Shown here one piece after another: positions 55,401-64,000 of a stretch of 64,000 nucleotides of DNA. Under the pieces are notes generated by a model. The model ran no database searches. It had not been told where the DNA came from and saw only the letters and a list, made by a program, of their open reading frames with translations. The position numbers and the translations under genes were made by a program. Position 1 is the first letter of the stretch; each line of letters begins with the position of its first letter. The stretch lies in assembly GCF_037893015.1 (NCBI RefSeq), contig NC_133660.1, positions 160,884,937-160,948,936 on the forward strand, written 5' to 3'. The stretch comes from Macrotis lagotis. Lineage: Eukaryota; Chordata; Mammalia; Peramelemorphia; Peramelidae.

Positions 55401-57949
55401 TCAGCCAGTTCAGTAGAACTGATACCTAATTTTATATTGATTTCTGCAAAACCAATTGTTAATTTATTTGAATCCCACCACTGGGTGAGAGCAGAGTATT
55501 GATGAGGTGAAAATTCCAGGGTGGTGTATATTGTAGGATGAAGGAGATTCCTGGAGAAACTTTGGTAAGAAACTTTCATTAACATAGATGAATGATAATC
55601 TTTTTTTTTTAGGTTTTTGCAAGGCAATGGGGTTAAGTGGCTTGCCCAAGATCACACAGCTAGGTAATTATTAAATGTCTGAGGTCAGATTTGAACTCAG
55701 GTCCTCCTGACTCCAGGGCTGGTGCTCTATCCACTGTGCTACCTAGCCGCCCCATGAATGATAATCTTAAAAGAAATTCCTGAGGGGGCAGCTAGGTGGT
55801 GCAGTGAATAGAACGCCGGCCCTGGAGTCAGGACGACCTGAGTTCAAATCCCATCTCAGACACTTAAATAATTACCTGGCTGTATGACCTGGGGCAAGCC
55901 ACTTAAGCCCATTGCCTTATAAAAATAAAAAGTAAAAAAAAAGAAATTCATTAGACAGCCGAGTGGGTCACATCTATTGGAGATGTGAAAAGCAAGACCT
56001 GAACCCAATTCTTCTTGACTCCAAGGATAGCCCTCTTGTCTACCATGGTATCATGACTACCACTTTTATTACTGGAATCATAACCTGAAACTGATTGCAA
56101 TCCTAAAACTGTGTAAGGACAAGTATAATCTGGTTCCGTGATGAGTATGGGTCTTGGATCACTAAGTACTCAGATAATGTTCTCGCTGTAGTTTGGATTA
56201 TAGAAATTTCTACAGTTACGTGGTGCTTACATTTTTCTCTTTAGACAAATTCTAAGACTTTAAGATAACAATTACTACAAATGCATACTTTCTGATTATG
56301 TAGCAAAGCTTCAGATCTTTTTAAAAATCACATCCATTTAAGTCTTGACATATAAGAAAAAACACCCTATGATATTCTGCTATTTGACAAATTATTCCAG
56401 GCTTTTAAAATTCTCTCTTTTTCTAGCCAGACTGCAAAATGTATGGCACTCCAGGATGTCCAAGAGACTTAAACCCTGTATGTGGAACAGACTCTGTCAC
56501 TTATGCCAATGAATGTATACTTTGCGAGAAAAATAGGTGATGTATGACAGCAATGGGCCCCTCAAATCTATTCTATACCCCTATTCCCTCTTAGCTTCTT
56601 GATCATTTAGGAAATAGGCCCAATTTCTTATTAAGTGAAGGAATCATTTGTTGAGTGGTCCTTATTATCAGAGCAACTATAAAAATCAGACTTGAAAAGA
56701 ATGCCCATGATATGGTTTATATATCTCTGTTGTCTTAAGCTATTAAAGGAAAAAATCAAATTCAGATCATAGATGTTTAGAGATGGTAGGGATATTCTAA
56801 ATATCTTGTCTTAGGATGAAAATATGATCAGTCTTTTCTGTTTATTTCCCAACATCAAGCAGTAAATGTTCTCTAATTTTTTTTTTTAAATTAACCTACA
56901 TTTATTTTCTTTACTTCATTTCCCCTATCCATTGAGAAAGAAAATCAGAACTTTTCAAATATGCATAGTCAAGCAAAACAAATTCTGATCCTATGAACTT
57001 TAGTAATCAGTATATTGGTATAATAATCATTTACATCTGTACAGTTCTTTAAGTTTGCAAAATAGGGAACACTTATTTTCTTACTTGACTTAGCATTCCT
57101 GGGAAATATGATAATTATGATATCCTATCTAACAATGGGAAACTGGGTCTCAGAGAGATTAAATGACTTATTCTGTTTTTCATAGCTAAACAACTGATAT
57201 ACATTTAAACCCAGGTCTTTCTTTTTTTTAATTTATTTTTTAAGGCAATGGGGTTAAGTGACTTGCCCAAGGTCACACAGCTTAGGCAATTATTAAGTGT
57301 CTGAGATCAGATTTGAAGTCAGGTCTTCCTTCATCCAGGGCTGATGCTCTATCCATTTCGCCACCTAGCTGCCCAACCCAGGTCTTTCTGATGCCCTGAA
57401 CCATTTATTACGTGTATAGTCACTGTCATCACATCACACTATTTCTCTATATAGAAAGCTTAATGAAAACTTGTCGATTGGTTCACTGTCCTTATTTAAT
57501 GTACTTGATGTACTTGATAACTGACCAGTGATAGTGCCTAGGGGCACTCACAATTCCTGTTTTTTAAACCACACATCCTAGTGGTTTGACACTGAATAGA
57601 TTCAAAATCTTCACATACTCCCCTCCAGGCTCCCCATTCTTTCCCAAGCTGGGCCTTCCTCCAGAGGTGAAGTAGAGATGCCAAGGTGCTCCTGGCCGAT
57701 ATAAAACCTAGGAGATGCAGACTTTGTATTTCTCTCTCCCATACTGGTTTCCTAGATTTGAATAAACACATCCTCCTCAAAGAATAATGTTACACAGCAG
57801 GCAATGATAATTTTTTTTAGAGGTAGGATGGGGGAAAACATTTTGTTTTATTTTGAGATAGGGCAAAGCCATGATTGGGAATCTCTGCTTTGTTTATTTG
57901 CAGGGACCAAGGCCAGGATATTCAAATCAAATGGAGGGGGTCATGCTAA
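52262..57949 (+). CDS. SPINK2: Kazal-type serine protease inhibitor, SPINK2-like (four coding exons)
   Basis: The protein is a predicted secreted inhibitor of trypsin-like proteases. Joining 52262-52322, 54297-54346, 56427-56536 and 57904-57949 gives 88 codons and a TAA stop; every junction has GT/AG and compatible phase (1, 0, 2). Residues 1-24 are a signal peptide ([15 protein letters not shown] core; likely cleavage after ASA). Residues 25-37 are a Tyr/Asp-rich linker, YNYYDDDMG. Residues 40-88 are one Kazal domain with spacing C-x7-C-x7-C-x10-C-x2-C-x17-C. The scissile P1-P1' pair is expected at Arg50-Asp51 (GCPRD). PGCPR, NPVCGTD and TYANEC match human SPINK2 most closely, and length is near its 84 residues. 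SPINK2 acts in testis and acrosome against acrosin; that role is inferred from family. SPINK4 or SPINK1-like identity is less likely. Confidence 0.85.
52323..54296 (+). other. Intron 1 of the SPINK2-like gene
   Basis: About 2.0 kb. 53160-53460 looks like an old dispersed repeat ('cttcaactaaacttcatgaac' preceded by 'gtcttttcttctccaggctg'). A 123-codon frame at 53420-53791 is hydrophobic and Leu/Phe-rich and begins in that repeat; I do not regard it as a gene. A SINE lies at 54005-54154. Confidence 0.7.
54005..54154 (-). mobile_element. WSINE-like SINE in intron 1
   Basis: Minus copy with 'ggcaaatggggttaagtgg' and terminal 'ccacctagctgcccc'. Flanks gtatgtttta (53991-54000) and gtatgtgtgtttta (54156-54169) are an imperfect TSD. 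Confidence 0.9.
54297..54346 (+). CDS. SPINK2: SPINK2-like exon 2 (Tyr/Asp-rich linker)
   Basis: 50 bp between ttctttta-g acceptor and gtaagt donor (54347). It encodes [17 protein letters not shown] (codon 21 shared with exon 1). Small second exons of this kind carry the pre-Kazal segment in SPINK genes. The clustered Tyr and Asp are discussed in the findings. Confidence 0.85.
54602..54837 (-). repeat. MAR1-type CORE-SINE in intron 2
   Basis: 'ttcagtcatttcaattgtatc', 'gaccccattttagggttttc' and 'cagctcattttacagagaag' in minus orientation, ending 'tgtcatctagctgaccc'. Confidence 0.85.
54938..55200 (+). mobile_element. WSINE-like SINE followed by a CORE-SINE 3' module
   Basis: 54938-55065 is a plus SINE ('cagctaggtgccacattgg', 'ccaggagggtccgagtat', 'ccaattgccta'). 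55085-55200 holds 'gacactgtgctaagttttgg' and 'cctcaaggagtttacaatcc', an older 3' module. Confidence 0.7.
55603..55753 (-). mobile_element. WSINE-like SINE with perfect 15-bp TSD, intron 2
   Basis: TSD atgaatgataatctt at 55588-55602 and 55754-55768. The copy is close to consensus, antisense to the gene, and forms the left arm of an inverted SINE pair. Confidence 0.95.
55780..55938 (+). mobile_element. WSINE-like SINE with TSD, intron 2
   Basis: Plus copy, sense to the gene. TSD aaaagaaattc at 55769-55779 and 55939-55949. It lies only about 30 bp from the minus copy before it. Confidence 0.9.
56427..56536 (+). CDS. SPINK2: SPINK2-like exon 3 (main Kazal exon)
   Basis: 110 bp after 'ttctctctttttctag', ending AG|gtgatg. 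It encodes residues 38-73, including cysteines 1-5 and the reactive loop [10 protein letters not shown], then [11 protein letters not shown]. Phase 0 at the acceptor and 2 at the donor is the usual pattern for SPINK genes. Confidence 0.9.
57030..57430 (-). repeat. MIR-like SINE split by a WSINE-like copy
   Basis: 'cagttctttaagtttgcaaa', 'caatgggaaactgggtctcag' and 'taaacccaggtctttctgatg' form an old CORE-SINE interrupted at 57223-57374. Confidence 0.65.
57223..57374 (-). mobile_element. WSINE-like SINE with perfect 15-bp TSD, intron 3
   Basis: TSD aacccaggtctttct at 57208-57222 and 57375-57389. The paralogous site at about 59517-59531 lacks the insertion, so this element arrived after the duplication. 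Confidence 0.95.
57904..57949 (+). CDS. SPINK2: SPINK2-like exon 4 (last Kazal segment and stop)
   Basis: After acceptor 'tttatttgcag', the exon completes codon 74 (AGG, Arg) and encodes [14 protein letters not shown] followed by TAA (57947-57949). The final Cys is cysteine 6, 17 residues after cysteine 5, as in human SPINK2. The exon is too short to be found by ORF length alone; the phase and the I-x-I...G-x-C ending support it. Confidence 0.85.
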
Positions 57950-58265
57950 TGGCTCAGCAGACGCAGAAGAAAATACAGCTGAGAGAAAAACACTTTAAAA
58001 TGGGAGCATCACCTGCAATTTTAACTTTAATTTTTCAAGTTTCATAAATAGGTTTGACACACTTCCCTAGTGCTTTCCAGAAGATTTATTACTAAGATCT
58101 AATTAGAGAGAGGGGTTGTGGGAAGAAAAGGGATAGTTTCTAAAATCCAGGTTGGTTGTTTCCTTTGCTATATATCTCCTCTGCAGAACTAATTAAGATC
58201 TTATCTGCCTAATGATTTTTGCATTTTCTCCAAACCTGAATAAAACTAGCAATTAATTTTACTGC
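57950..58265 (+). other. 3' UTR and poly(A) signal of the SPINK2-like gene
   Basis: The first AATAAA in good context is at 58239-58244 ('cctgaataaaactagc'), followed about 25-50 bases later by T/G-rich 'gagactgtcactgtcctc'. This predicts a 3' UTR of about 0.3 kb. An 'ataaat' at about 58045 is a weaker alternative. Confidence 0.65.
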
Positions 58266-59400
58266 AATATGAGACTGTCACTGTCCTCTCTGCAATTTAG
58301 AGATCTACTTGTTTCACCTGTAACATTGCCTTTTAAGTGAAGAAGGTATATTTTATTGATAAAGAACAGCCCCACCCTTTGAGAAAACAAGATACTTACC
58401 TTTCCACTTCTGATTTTCTAAGGGGAGTATTTTGGATCGAACTAGTCCTGAGCTCTCAACACAAAGAGTCAAGAATTTGACAACTGGATAAAGTTGAAGT
58501 TAGCAAATCACAGAAATATGGATGAAAAAGTGATTTTGGGTCTAGTAACCTTGGCTGCACAGTCCCACCTTCGCTGCACAGTCCCACCTTCAGAGTGGAT
58601 GGAGGAAGCTGCCTTTCCTAGGTTGGGATCAAAATGTAGAGACCTGAAAATTTTATCAAAGCAGTAGGAAGGATGATAACGCCTTACTGAATCTGGGTTT
58701 AGTCTCTGGCATTTACAATGCTAGTGACATTATCTGCTAGTGTCCTGAAAGTATTGTTCTCCAAGATGAAAGGGGAAGTTCCTCCCATAATCTGGTTTAA
58801 AAAAAAGGTGGGGGGAGAAGGGTAGTGTTTATCTTGTGCCATTTGGGTCTAAAAATTAACAGTAACAAATCCTGCTCTGTGAACTTCGATTTTTATATTG
58901 AGAACTTTGTCCTTTGCAGAGACTTCATATGGGTTTTTGATAGACTAAGTAATCTGAAATGAGCACACTGCTTGGTTGGATTCTCATCATTTAAAAAGAG
59001 ATTAATTTTTTAACATCTGTTTATATCCTCTCTGGCATGGAATCTTTTTCCCACTGGCCCCTAGCCCTAGGATTAGTGGTTGCCATGGGACTCAACACAG
59101 CATCCTGGTTGTCTAGTCCTGGAGGGCATTGTGCTCAGAGCCTGCTCTTAGAAGAAACTCTCTCTTTAGATTCAAAGTCAGTAGAAGGCTAGATGTCCCA
59201 AATAAAGCAATATAAACCTAGGGTACTCAAGGGTGACCTTCCCTGGTGGCTCAATTCCGAAGATTCTTCAGATAACATGTATTATAGCATGAAATCTGAA
59301 ATATCAAGCTTCAGTATGCCAACCTGAGAGAAGGACAAGAGGGTGGTAGAATGCAGCTCTGTTCTGAGTTAAAATTTAACTGTTAACTAAAACATTTGTA
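58266..59400. other. 3' flank, no gene recognised
   Basis: Mostly unassigned. A perfect 19-bp tandem repeat (gctgcacagtcccaccttc) is present twice at 58554-58572 and 58573-58591. No second Kazal exon was found by eye. Confidence 0.5.
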
Positions 59401-59706
59401 TCAAATATGCATCGTCAAGTAAAACAAATTCTGATCCTATGGACAGAAGTCAGTATATTGGTCTCAGATTAAATGACTTATTCTGCTTTTCATAGCAAAA
59501 CAACTGAGATGAGTCAAACGTAGGTCTTTCTGATGCCATGAGCTATTCATTACTTTTATAGTCACTGTTGTCATACCACACTATCTATTTAGAAATACAA
59601 TTAGAATATAATTAGAAATAATAACAAACAGAAATTCTTATCTAATGAAAACTTCTTGTTTGGTTTACTGTCCTTGATTTAATGTACTTGATGTACTGTT
59701 GATAAG
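59401..59706 (+). repeat. Local duplication, copy B
   Basis: Paralogue of 56955-57521. It lacks the SINE, lacks about 130 bp of the MIR-like part, and has about 45 extra AT-rich bases near 59590-59640. Confidence 0.8.
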
Positions 59707-60094
59707 TGTTGGGATCATTTAACAGTTAAAAACAGAGCTGCCTCAATCCTGCAAGAACTTGGAGACTTTTGGAGTTATTACTGTGCCCTCCCCTTGGAAA
59801 TGGACCTCTTGTTCTTTCCTGTATCTGAAGAGTATATAGCATGAAAGCGTAAATGAAAGGGAACTGCAGAAATTAGGCATGGGACCACAGATGAGAGTTC
59901 AACTAGGGTCCCATTGGTCACATAGAGCAATTTCACATACTACCACCCTCTCCATTTTAACAGTCAAGGAAGCTCAAAGCCCAAAGAACTTAAAATTAAT
60001 TCAATAAATATTTAAACTCAAGGAACTTAAAATTCATTCACTAAACATCAAGCAATGAAAATACAAAAAAAAAGAGGTATGGCAATTGTTGGTT
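59707..60094. other. No gene recognised
   Basis: Unassigned sequence. Confidence 0.35.
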
Positions 60095-60565
60095 CTTGTC
60101 CATCAAAATCAAAATGACATTACTATGAAGATAAATTACAGTGTGTCTGACTGTGGCTGATTAATATGAGCTTGGAGTGCCCAATTGGGCACAAACAGTC
60201 CATGTGAACACCTGGTGTGGGTACTTTAAACTTAGGGATATCATTTTTTCTTTGAGCCGCTTCAATTCTGTCTTCCTCATAGAATGTAGCACCCTCACCC
60301 GCCACGCTGGGTGGTCCTGTACCAGTGTCTCCCATGCTGTACAATCAAGTCTAAACAACTTCATTGAGACCTTCAGGGTGTTTTAGTATCCCTTCTTCTG
60401 ACCCCCTCGTGAGCATTTACCCTGTGTGAATTCTCCATAGAATAGTTTTTTTTGGCAAGCATATATCTGGCATTCTAAAAATGTGTCTAGCCCCACTCTG
60501 TAATAACATTAGAAGGTTAGGCAGTTTAGTACCCACCACAGGTGTTACATGGATTGTTTGTGCCC
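60095..60565 (-). mobile_element. RTE 3' part
   Basis: 3' UTR and end of RT region in minus orientation: 'gtctgactgtggctgattaa', 'gtggtcctgtaccagtgtctc', 'gaccttcagggtgttttagt' parallel 37400-37560 in the RTE at 37.4-40.8 kb. Confidence 0.8.
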
Positions 60566-61339
60566 AACCTGTCATTGAAAGAATACATCGATGATCTCCT
60601 GAAAGGGATCCCAAAGTGAAAACCCCAAGGAATATTGTGGCCAAACTCCAGAACTAACAGATCAAGGAGAAAATCCTGAAAGTGGCCAGAAAGAAACAAT
60701 TCAAATACCAAGAAGTTACAATCAGGATTACACAGGACCTGGCTGCATCAAGGGATTAAGGGCCAGGAATATGATAATCGGGAGAGCAAGGGAGCTTGGA
60801 ATGCAGCCAAGAATTTATTATCCTGAAAAACTGAGCCTTCATTTAATGGACATTTAATGAAATAGGAGACTTTCAACTTTTCCTGATGAAAAGACCAGAG
60901 CCAAACAGAAAATTTGGTCTTCAAACAGGAGACTCAAGAGATATAGGAAAAGGCAAATGGGGAAAAAAGCAAAAACTGTTAGCTAATAAGACGAAACTGG
61001 CTATATCCCCATCTAGGAGGAAGATTCTCATAACTCTTAAGAACTGTAACTCTATTAGAAGGAATATACTCAGCCAGAATTAATGGACACTCATGATTTG
61101 TCCATGACTCTGATGGAATGATTTAAAAATAATATCCCCTTAAAAAGGGGTAAAAAGAAGGGAGGAAGGGGGGGATTGAATGGTATAAATTACATCATAT
61201 TGCAAAGGACCTATTGCAATAGAAAGAATAAGGGAGGAGGTGAAAACCACCTGAATCTTACTCATCAGATTTGGCCCAAAGAGGGATTAACACAGTTAGT
61301 TGAGTTTAAAAATTTATCTCACTTTTCAAGTATTAAGGG

Positions 61340-61440
61340 AAAGGAGGCGGGGGGGGGGGGGGAGGAAGAGGAATTGCTGGAAGGAAGGGAAGGAAGAAGG
61401 GGCAAAGGGAAAGGGGAAAGAAGGGAGGGGGTGGATAGAA
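61340..61440. repeat. Purine-rich low-complexity tract in L1
   Basis: A G-run of about 14 and repeated GGAAGG/GGGAAAGG units occupy the inter-ORF region of the L1. Overlapping frames in three phases, rich in Gly/Glu/Arg or Pro/Ser/Phe, come from this composition. Confidence 0.8.
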
Positions 61441-61561
61441 GGGGCAAACACACTGAAGGAGATGGTATTCAGAATAAAAATACTGGGGGACAGAGATAAG
61501 GTAAAAAAAGGGGAAAAAAACAGAGGGAAGAGCCCATGAGGGCAATGATGAGTATAACTTT

Positions 61562-61718
61562 TTTTTTTTTTTTTTAGTTTTTGCAAGGCAATGGGGTTAG
61601 GTGGCTTGGACAAGGCCACACAGCTGGGTAATTATTAAGTGTCTGAGACTGGATTTGAACTCAGGTACTCCTGATTCCAGGGCAGGTGTTCTATCCACTG
61701 CACCACCTAGCCGCCCCC
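61562..61718 (-). mobile_element. WSINE-like SINE with perfect 14-bp TSD
   Basis: Inserted in the L1 between ORF1 and ORF2. TSD atgagtataacttt at 61548-61561 and 61719-61732. Confidence 0.95.
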
Positions 61719-61956
61719 ATGAGTATAACTTTAAATGTGAATGGGATAAACTCTCCCATAAAATGTAAACTGATAGCAGAATGATTAGAAATCAGAATCC
61801 TAAACTATGCTGTTTATAAGAAACACATTTGAAGCAAAGAGATACATATAAAGATAAAAGACTAGAGCAGACTATATTATGCTTTAGCTGAAGTAAAAAA
61901 GGCAGGGGTAGCAATCCTTGTGTCAGACAAAGAAGTTGCAAAAATAGATCTAATTA

Positions 61957-62064
61957 TCAATATATACCATGGAAACAATCTGAAGACTGGCAAATTGCCT
62001 TTTGTGGGGGGTGGGGGGAGGGAAGTAGATTAGGGGAAAAATTGTAAAACTCAAAATCTTTAAA
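61957..62064 (+). mobile_element. 108-bp L1 3' UTR insertion with 16-bp TSD
   Basis: A very short L1 tail ('caatatataccatggaaac', a G-rich block and 'aaaactcaaaatctttaa') interrupts L1 ORF2. The TSD aaaatagatctaatta is at 61941-61956 and 62065-62080. It is an extreme 5' truncation. Confidence 0.9.
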
Positions 62065-64000
62065 AAAATAGATCTAATTAAAAGAGATAAGGAAGGAAAC
62101 TATATCCTCCTAAAAGGTACCATAGACAATGAAGCAATTTCTTTACTAAATATGTATACACCAAGTAGTTTAGCATCCACATTCTTAGAGGAGAATCTGA
62201 GTGAGTTTTACAGGAAGACAAAGACAGTAAAACTCTACTGGTGGGAGACCTCAACCTCCCTCTCTCAGAATTATATAAATCCAACCATAAAAATAAACAA
62301 GAAGGAAGTTAGAGCTAAATAGAATGTTAGAAAACTTAAACATGATAGACCTTTGGAGAAAATTGAATGGGAATAGAAAGGAGTATACCTTTTTTTTTCT
62401 GCAGTACATGGCACCTACAAAAAAACTGATCACAAACTAGGACATTAAAACCTCGTAATCAAATGTAGAAATGCAGAAATACTGAATACATCCTTTTCAG
62501 GATTTCAAGGCAATAAAAATTACAATAATGGGCCATGGAGAGATAGACTTAAAACTTAACTGGAAACTAAATAACCTCATTTTAAAGAATGAGTGGATCA
62601 AACAACAAATCATAGAAAGAATTAATGATTTCATTCAAGACACTGAAACTAATGAGACAACATACCAAATCTTATGGGATACAGCCAAACCAGTTATTAG
62701 GAGACATATTGTATTTCTAAATGCTTACATGAATAAAATAGAGAAAGCAGAAATCAGTGAATTGAGCATGCAACTAAAAAAAGTTAAAGAAAACTTTAAC
62801 CCCTCCAATTAAACAGCAAATTAGAAATTCTAAAAATTAAAAGAGAAATTAAGAAAATTGAAAGCAGGAAAACTATTGAACTAATAAATAAAAACAAGAG
62901 TTGGTTTTGTGAAAAAAACCCAATAAAATAGATAAATCTATGATTAATTTGATTCAAAAAGAAAAACCAGTATCACAAATGAAAAAGTATATTAACCACC
63001 AATGAGAAGGAAATTAAAGTAAAAATTTGGAACTATTTTGCCCAACTCTATGCCAATAAATTGGATAATCTAAGTGAAATGGATATTTACAAAAATATAA
63101 ATTGCCCAGGTTAAATGAAGAGGAAATTAAATACCTAAATTACCTATCTCAGAAAAAAGAAATTCAACAAGCCATCAATGAACTTCCTAAAAAAAAATCT
63201 CCTGGAGTAGATGGATCAGACATTCAAGGAAAATTGGTTCCAATTCTATATAAACCATTTGGAAAAATAGATGAAGATTGAAATCTGCCTAAGTCCTTCT
63301 ATGATGCCAATATGGTACTGATACCTAAAGCAGGAAGAGTCAAAACAGAGAAAGAAAATTATAGACCAATTTCCCTAATGAATATGATGCAAAAATCTTA
63401 AATAAAATGTTAGTAAAGCAATTACAGCAAGGCATTACTAGGATAATACACAATGATCAAGCAGGATTTATTTTAGGAATGCAGGGTTGGTTCAATTAGG
63501 AAAACTGCCAGCATAATTTACTGTATCAATAACAAACCCAACAGAAATCATATGATTATCTCAATAGATGCTAAAAAAGCCTTTGACAAAATACAGCACC
63601 CACTCTTCCTAAAAACACTAGAGAGTGTAGGAATAAATGGATTGTTCCTTAAAATGATAAGCTGTATCTATCTGAAACCATCACCAAGCATTATATGTAA
63701 TGGGGATCAGTGAGAGATACTTCCAATAAGATCGGGGTGAAACAAGGGTGCTGGTTATCACTACTACTATTCAATATTGTATTAGAAATGTTAGCTTCAG
63801 CAATAAGAGAAGAAAAAGAAAGTAAAGGAATTAGAATTGGGAAGGAAGAAACAAAACTTTCACTCTTTGCAGATTAAATGATAGTATACCTAGACAACCC
63901 TAAAAAATCATCTAAAAACTACTGGAAACAATTAGCAACTTTAGCAAAGATTCAGGATGTAAAATTAACCCACATAAATACTCAGTATTTCTATATATTA

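Larger units (their letters stand above)
56955..57521 (+). repeat. Local duplication, copy A (intron 3)
   Basis: Its left end ('caaatatgcatagtcaagc'), centre ('gattaaatgacttattctg') and right end ('taatgtacttgatgtact') recur in the same order at 59401-59706. Copy A holds a SINE at 57223-57374 and about 130 bp (57019-57146) that copy B lacks. Confidence 0.8.
60575..64000 (+). mobile_element. L1 LINE (ORF1 end and ORF2), continues past the window
   Basis: Plus-strand L1 beginning inside ORF1 ('ARKKQFKYQE', about 60685-60715; WTFNEIGDFQLFLMKRPE at 60845-60900), a purine-rich inter-ORF region (61090-61560), then ORF2: endonuclease remnants (61740-62460; VSDKEVAKID, YILLKGTIDNEAISLLNMYT), the linker (open 62528-62812, 94 codons, with YQILWDTAKPVIRRHIVF), and RT motifs ([18 protein letters not shown] near 63290-63340; GVKQGCW at about 63735). 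The catalytic YADD-type motif reads F-A-D-stop (about 63869-63880). It is dead. Two insertions lie within it. Confidence 0.9.

Noticed and set aside
57950..60094. Possible second Kazal exon from the local duplication
   Set aside because: I looked for a six-cysteine pattern or an NPVCG-like stretch and for an exon 4-like I-x-I...G-x-C-stop ending and saw none.
61176..61619. Gly/Glu/Arg- and Pro/Phe-rich frames on both strands
   Set aside because: They are translations of a purine-rich low-complexity tract between L1 ORF1 and ORF2.
62528..62812. 94-codon plus frame
   Set aside because: It is a fragment of L1 ORF2 between the endonuclease and RT domains, continuous with broken ORF2 on both sides.

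Overview
The window looks like intergenic and intronic DNA from a marsupial genome. The diagnostic material is repeats: more than twenty copies of a roughly 150-bp tRNA-headed SINE with a 3' end reading ...CCTTGCAAAA (WSINE/SINE1-like), MAR1-type and MIR/THER1-type CORE-SINEs, RTE-clade LINEs with RTE-tailed SINEs, L2, many L1 3' ends, and L1 relatives that keep only ORF1 (HAL1-like). The density and low divergence of the WSINE-like copies lean towards an Australian marsupial, but the sequence does not fix the species. Composition is AT-rich, with simple repeats and no bacterial or viral gene organisation.

Only one intact protein-coding gene was recognised. It is a four-exon, plus-strand Kazal-type serine protease inhibitor at about 52.26-57.95 kb, most like SPINK2. 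It has a CpG-rich promoter, exons at 52262-52322, 54297-54346, 56427-56536 and 57904-57949, all with canonical GT/AG splice sites and compatible phases, and a poly(A) signal at 58239. The predicted product has 88 residues: a signal peptide, a short Tyr/Asp-rich segment unlike human SPINK2, and one complete six-cysteine Kazal domain with Arg at the predicted P1 site. A second gene-derived feature is a broken intronless TRIM (RING / B-box / coiled coil / SPRY) copy on the minus strand at about 17.5-18.9 kb.

Layout. 0-9.5 kb: old SINEs and L1 3' ends. 9.5-11.1 kb: 5'-truncated L1 with target-site duplication (TSD). 11.9-12.1 kb: hAT-type MITE. 13.6-15.1 kb: L1 fragments. 16.4-17.2 kb: CORE-SINE, L2, MAR1. 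17.5-18.9 kb: TRIM pseudogene. 19.4-25.9 kb: SINEs, then an RTE LINE split by a 2.77-kb HAL1-like insertion. 26-31.6 kb: L1 fragments with nested SINEs. 32-35 kb: SINEs and microsatellites. 35.2-37.3 kb: mosaic of HAL1-like and L1 pieces in both orientations. 37.4-40.8 kb: a second RTE (minus) with an internal duplication. 40.8-42.3 kb: two L1 3' ends. 43-48.3 kb: SINEs, HAL1-like, L2, L1. 48.3-50.5 kb: mostly unassigned single-copy-looking DNA. 50.5-58.3 kb: SPINK2-like gene and its upstream region. 58.3-60.1 kb: 3' flank with a local duplication. 60.1-64 kb: RTE fragment and a plus-strand L1 running off the window end.

Almost all open frames here are fragments of LINE ORFs or chance frames across SINEs. 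No tRNA, rRNA, CRISPR or prokaryote-type system was seen. The points most worth a second look are the Tyr/Asp segment of the inhibitor, inverted SINE pairs around its exon 3, a local duplication in which one copy is an empty site for a SINE, an endonuclease segment copied into the RT region of an RTE, and one SINE copy with a strongly skewed T-to-C pattern.
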